Shown here piece after piece: positions 62,620-64,000 of a stretch of DNA of 64,000 nucleotides. The notes below the pieces were generated by a model. The model was not told the origin of the DNA and did not search any database. It worked only from the letters and a program-made list of their open reading frames with translations. The position numbers were made by a program, and so were the translations under genes. Source of the DNA: Sphaerochaeta halotolerans (GTDB lineage: Bacteria; Spirochaetota; Spirochaetia; Sphaerochaetales; Sphaerochaetaceae). Position 1 is the stretch's first letter. Each line of letters opens with the position of its first letter. The stretch is taken from the NCBI RefSeq assembly GCF_003429665.1, contig NZ_QUWK01000012.1, positions 1 to 64,000 of the forward strand. The letters run 5' to 3'.

Positions 62620-64000
62620 TCAAGCAAAATGAAATCTCACAAGACGAATCAGGAATAATTTGCTGACCGGCAAGATTTTCACCTCCATGGAGGGCATCAC
62701 TGCTGCCTTGAGCAGTGCTTCCTTCTGTGGCGTAAAAGCGAGTTCCAAGGCCTGTACAATCAATTCCTGGTCAGGGAGTTGCAATTCCAGGAGGATGTCC
62801 TTCTTTCCCGCGGCCTGCTTGCAGAGGCTTACTTTTCCTTGGTAGTCGAATCCACCAGCCTCGAGAATGGGGTTGAGCACCTGAGGCACAATCTGGGAAG
62901 GCAGAAGGATGGTTCTACTCTGAAATCGATGTTCCAAATCTTCCCGTTCTGCCTTGGAGAGATCTGCCTTTGCGATGGCTTGCCTTAATGATTCATCAAG
63001 GAACGCTTTGGCTACTGGTTTTAGGGGATGGCAGGCAAGGGGAGTGAACTGACTCAGTGTTTTAGCTTTGCCAATTCGATCTCTAAGAATCGGGAGTTCT
63101 TTCTTCTCCAAGATTTCAATTCTGTCAAAGCTCTTCGTGGCACCAACCAGTTGGCCGGCATGCTTCAACACCTGTCTCCAGATATCCTCGCTGTCTCTCC
63201 GCATGATGAAAATGGTGGGAGAGAGCGTGACAAGCCGGTGTTCCGAAAGAGAGGGAAGATTGTGTATGAGATTTGCGGTCCGCTGATCACAAGAGAGGAC
63301 CATGCCGTCATAGATGGTAATATTCTGGTAACGCTCACTAAGCATTTCAAATTGTTTGAGCAAGGACATGTTCATGCCTCTTGCGCTGTTCGTTTCAAGG
63401 TACTCCTTGATTGTAGGATAGTCCAATGAAGAGTCGAATGCCCCTAGCATACTCTCTTTCGTGATATGATATGTTCTTTGATGGTCCAATACCTCAAGAT
63501 AGGCAAACCTGTAGAGAATGTCCCCCGCAGGACAGTTGCCTTGGTAACTGATTGTCTGGTCACTGTCGATGAGCAGAGCGGTACGTTCCTGTATTCCACT
63601 GATGGCAGAAACCTGCCAGTTCTCATCCAGGGTCAACACACCCCATGTGGAGAGTTCATTGAGGAGGGTGGCTGTGTAGGCTACCTGGTAGCGAAGGCAA
63701 AAACCCTTGATCAGGAGTTTGAGGGCGGTGGTATCACATCCTCCGAGAGTTTGTAGTGTTGAGAGCAGGGCATTGGCAAATTCGAGCGGTGCAGTACCTT
63801 CGAGGTTCCTGGAGAGCAATAGGCAGAGCAACTGATAATCGGATAAGGAAAGCAGTGCCTCTGCTTTTTGCCAGTCGAGTGTACAGCGTCGGGCATCCCG
63901 AACCAGAACGCCCATCTCTGTGAGATATTCACCCAAAGCTTGATACATCTCCTTGAGTCGGTCGCGCTCATAGGTGGGGAAGTGTTGGCTGATGCCTTCA
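62620..64000 (-). CDS. Protein with helicase-associated domain, 5' end outside the window
   Basis: The frame is open to the right edge, so the N-terminus is missing; at least 459 residues are seen (EGISQHFPTYERDRLKEM precedes the first internal Met). The middle segment, LYRFAYLEVLDHQRTYHITKE followed by SLDYPTIKEYLETNSARGMN and a helix ending in ITIYDG, matches the pattern of PF13625 (helicase conserved C-terminal domain 3, found N-terminal in XPB-like helicases). No Walker motifs are in the visible part. It ends 6 bases before the aroDE stop on the other strand. Function unknown; a nuclease or helicase partner could lie farther right. Confidence 0.55.
   Translation of the reverse strand, partial: EGISQHFPTYERDRLKEMYQALGEYLTEMGVLVRDARRCTLDWQKAEALLSLSDYQLLCLLLSRNLEGTAPLEFANALLSTLQTLGGCDTTALKLLIKGFCLRYQVAYTATLLNELSTWGVLTLDENWQVSAISGIQERTALLIDSDQTISYQGNCPAGDILYRFAYLEVLDHQRTYHITKESMLGAFDSSLDYPTIKEYLETNSARGMNMSLLKQFEMLSERYQNITIYDGMVLSCDQRTANLIHNLPSLSEHRLVTLSPTIFIMRRDSEDIWRQVLKHAGQLVGATKSFDRIEILEKKELPILRDRIGKAKTLSQFTPLACHPLKPVAKAFLDESLRQAIAKADLSKAEREDLEHRFQSRTILLPSQIVPQVLNPILEAGGFDYQGKVSLCKQAAGKKDILLELQLPDQELIVQALELAFTPQKEALLKAAVMPSMEVKILPVSKLFLIRLVRFHFA

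Overview
The window is a piece of bacterial chromosome with moderate GC, dense short-spaced operons and the end of an rRNA operon at its left edge. The gene set fits a spirochaete of the Sphaerochaeta type: a type III glutamine synthetase, an AsnA-type asparagine synthetase, the rpsB-tsf-frr-uppS-cdsA-dxr-rseP run, a 29-residue Arg/Lys-rich ribosomal protein of the AURKAIP1/COX24 family, saccharolytic glycosidases, and no flagellar gene in sight. This assignment is an inference from gene content and needs a 16S or whole-genome comparison.

Layout. 1-160: 5S rRNA and terminator. 164-12000: accessory-looking stretch in which ordinary genes (MFS permease, typA, xth, asnA, a GH1 beta-glucosidase, a TSUP permease) are separated by long AT-rich gene-poor spacers. 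It also holds an IS66 transposase remnant, one copy of a 106-bp structured repeat, and an orphan ParA plus ribbon-helix-helix pair flanked by TATATTAA repeats. 12000-24000: GH13 alpha-glucosidase, glnN, two tandem paralogous secreted beta-rich proteins, a Rep/UvrD helicase operon (RNA methyltransferase, DUF362 ferredoxin protein, small multidrug export protein, helicase), and a divergent ccdA-thioredoxin pair. 24000-28400: haemolysin III protein and a polar amino acid ABC importer with two binding proteins. 28400-36000: PAP2-like protein, MFS permease, the oxidative TCA arm (acn-icd facing gltA) with the second repeat copy between them, an ArsR-type regulator with a complete alpha5 zinc motif, and guaD. 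36000-40500: argG and an ABC-2 exporter diverging from a region rich in ARG-box-like sites, then a HAD phosphatase. 40500-47400: hflKC, metG, a FemAB-like protein and murD. 47500-52000: bS22-like peptide, then rpsF-ssb-rpsR-(DUF2232)-rplI-dnaB. 52000-61000, all on the minus strand: ABC-F ATPase-maf and rpsB-tsf-frr-uppS-cdsA-dxr-rseP. 61130-64000: aroDE and a partial protein with a helicase-associated domain.

How the parts work together. gltA, acn and icd make 2-oxoglutarate, the carbon skeleton for glutamate. GlnN and AsnA assimilate ammonia, and ArgG and the amino acid importer, which has an ARG-box-like site, deal with arginine-family metabolism. UppS, CdsA, Dxr, RseP, MurD and the FemAB-like protein serve envelope synthesis. 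The ribosomal, translation-factor and dnaB genes form growth-rate operons.

The most interesting signals are not single genes. They are a recurrent promoter layout in which the -10 box ends 5-7 nt before the start codon, so that the mRNA would be leaderless (seven clear cases, two of them back to back on one shared -35 box); the two-copy structured repeat; the orphan ParA/RHH pair with helically spaced repeats; the pilin-like paralogous secreted pair; the zinc-type ArsR protein beside gltA; and ARG-box-like sites between argG and an ABC exporter. I saw no CRISPR array, tRNA, prophage or obvious defence system.
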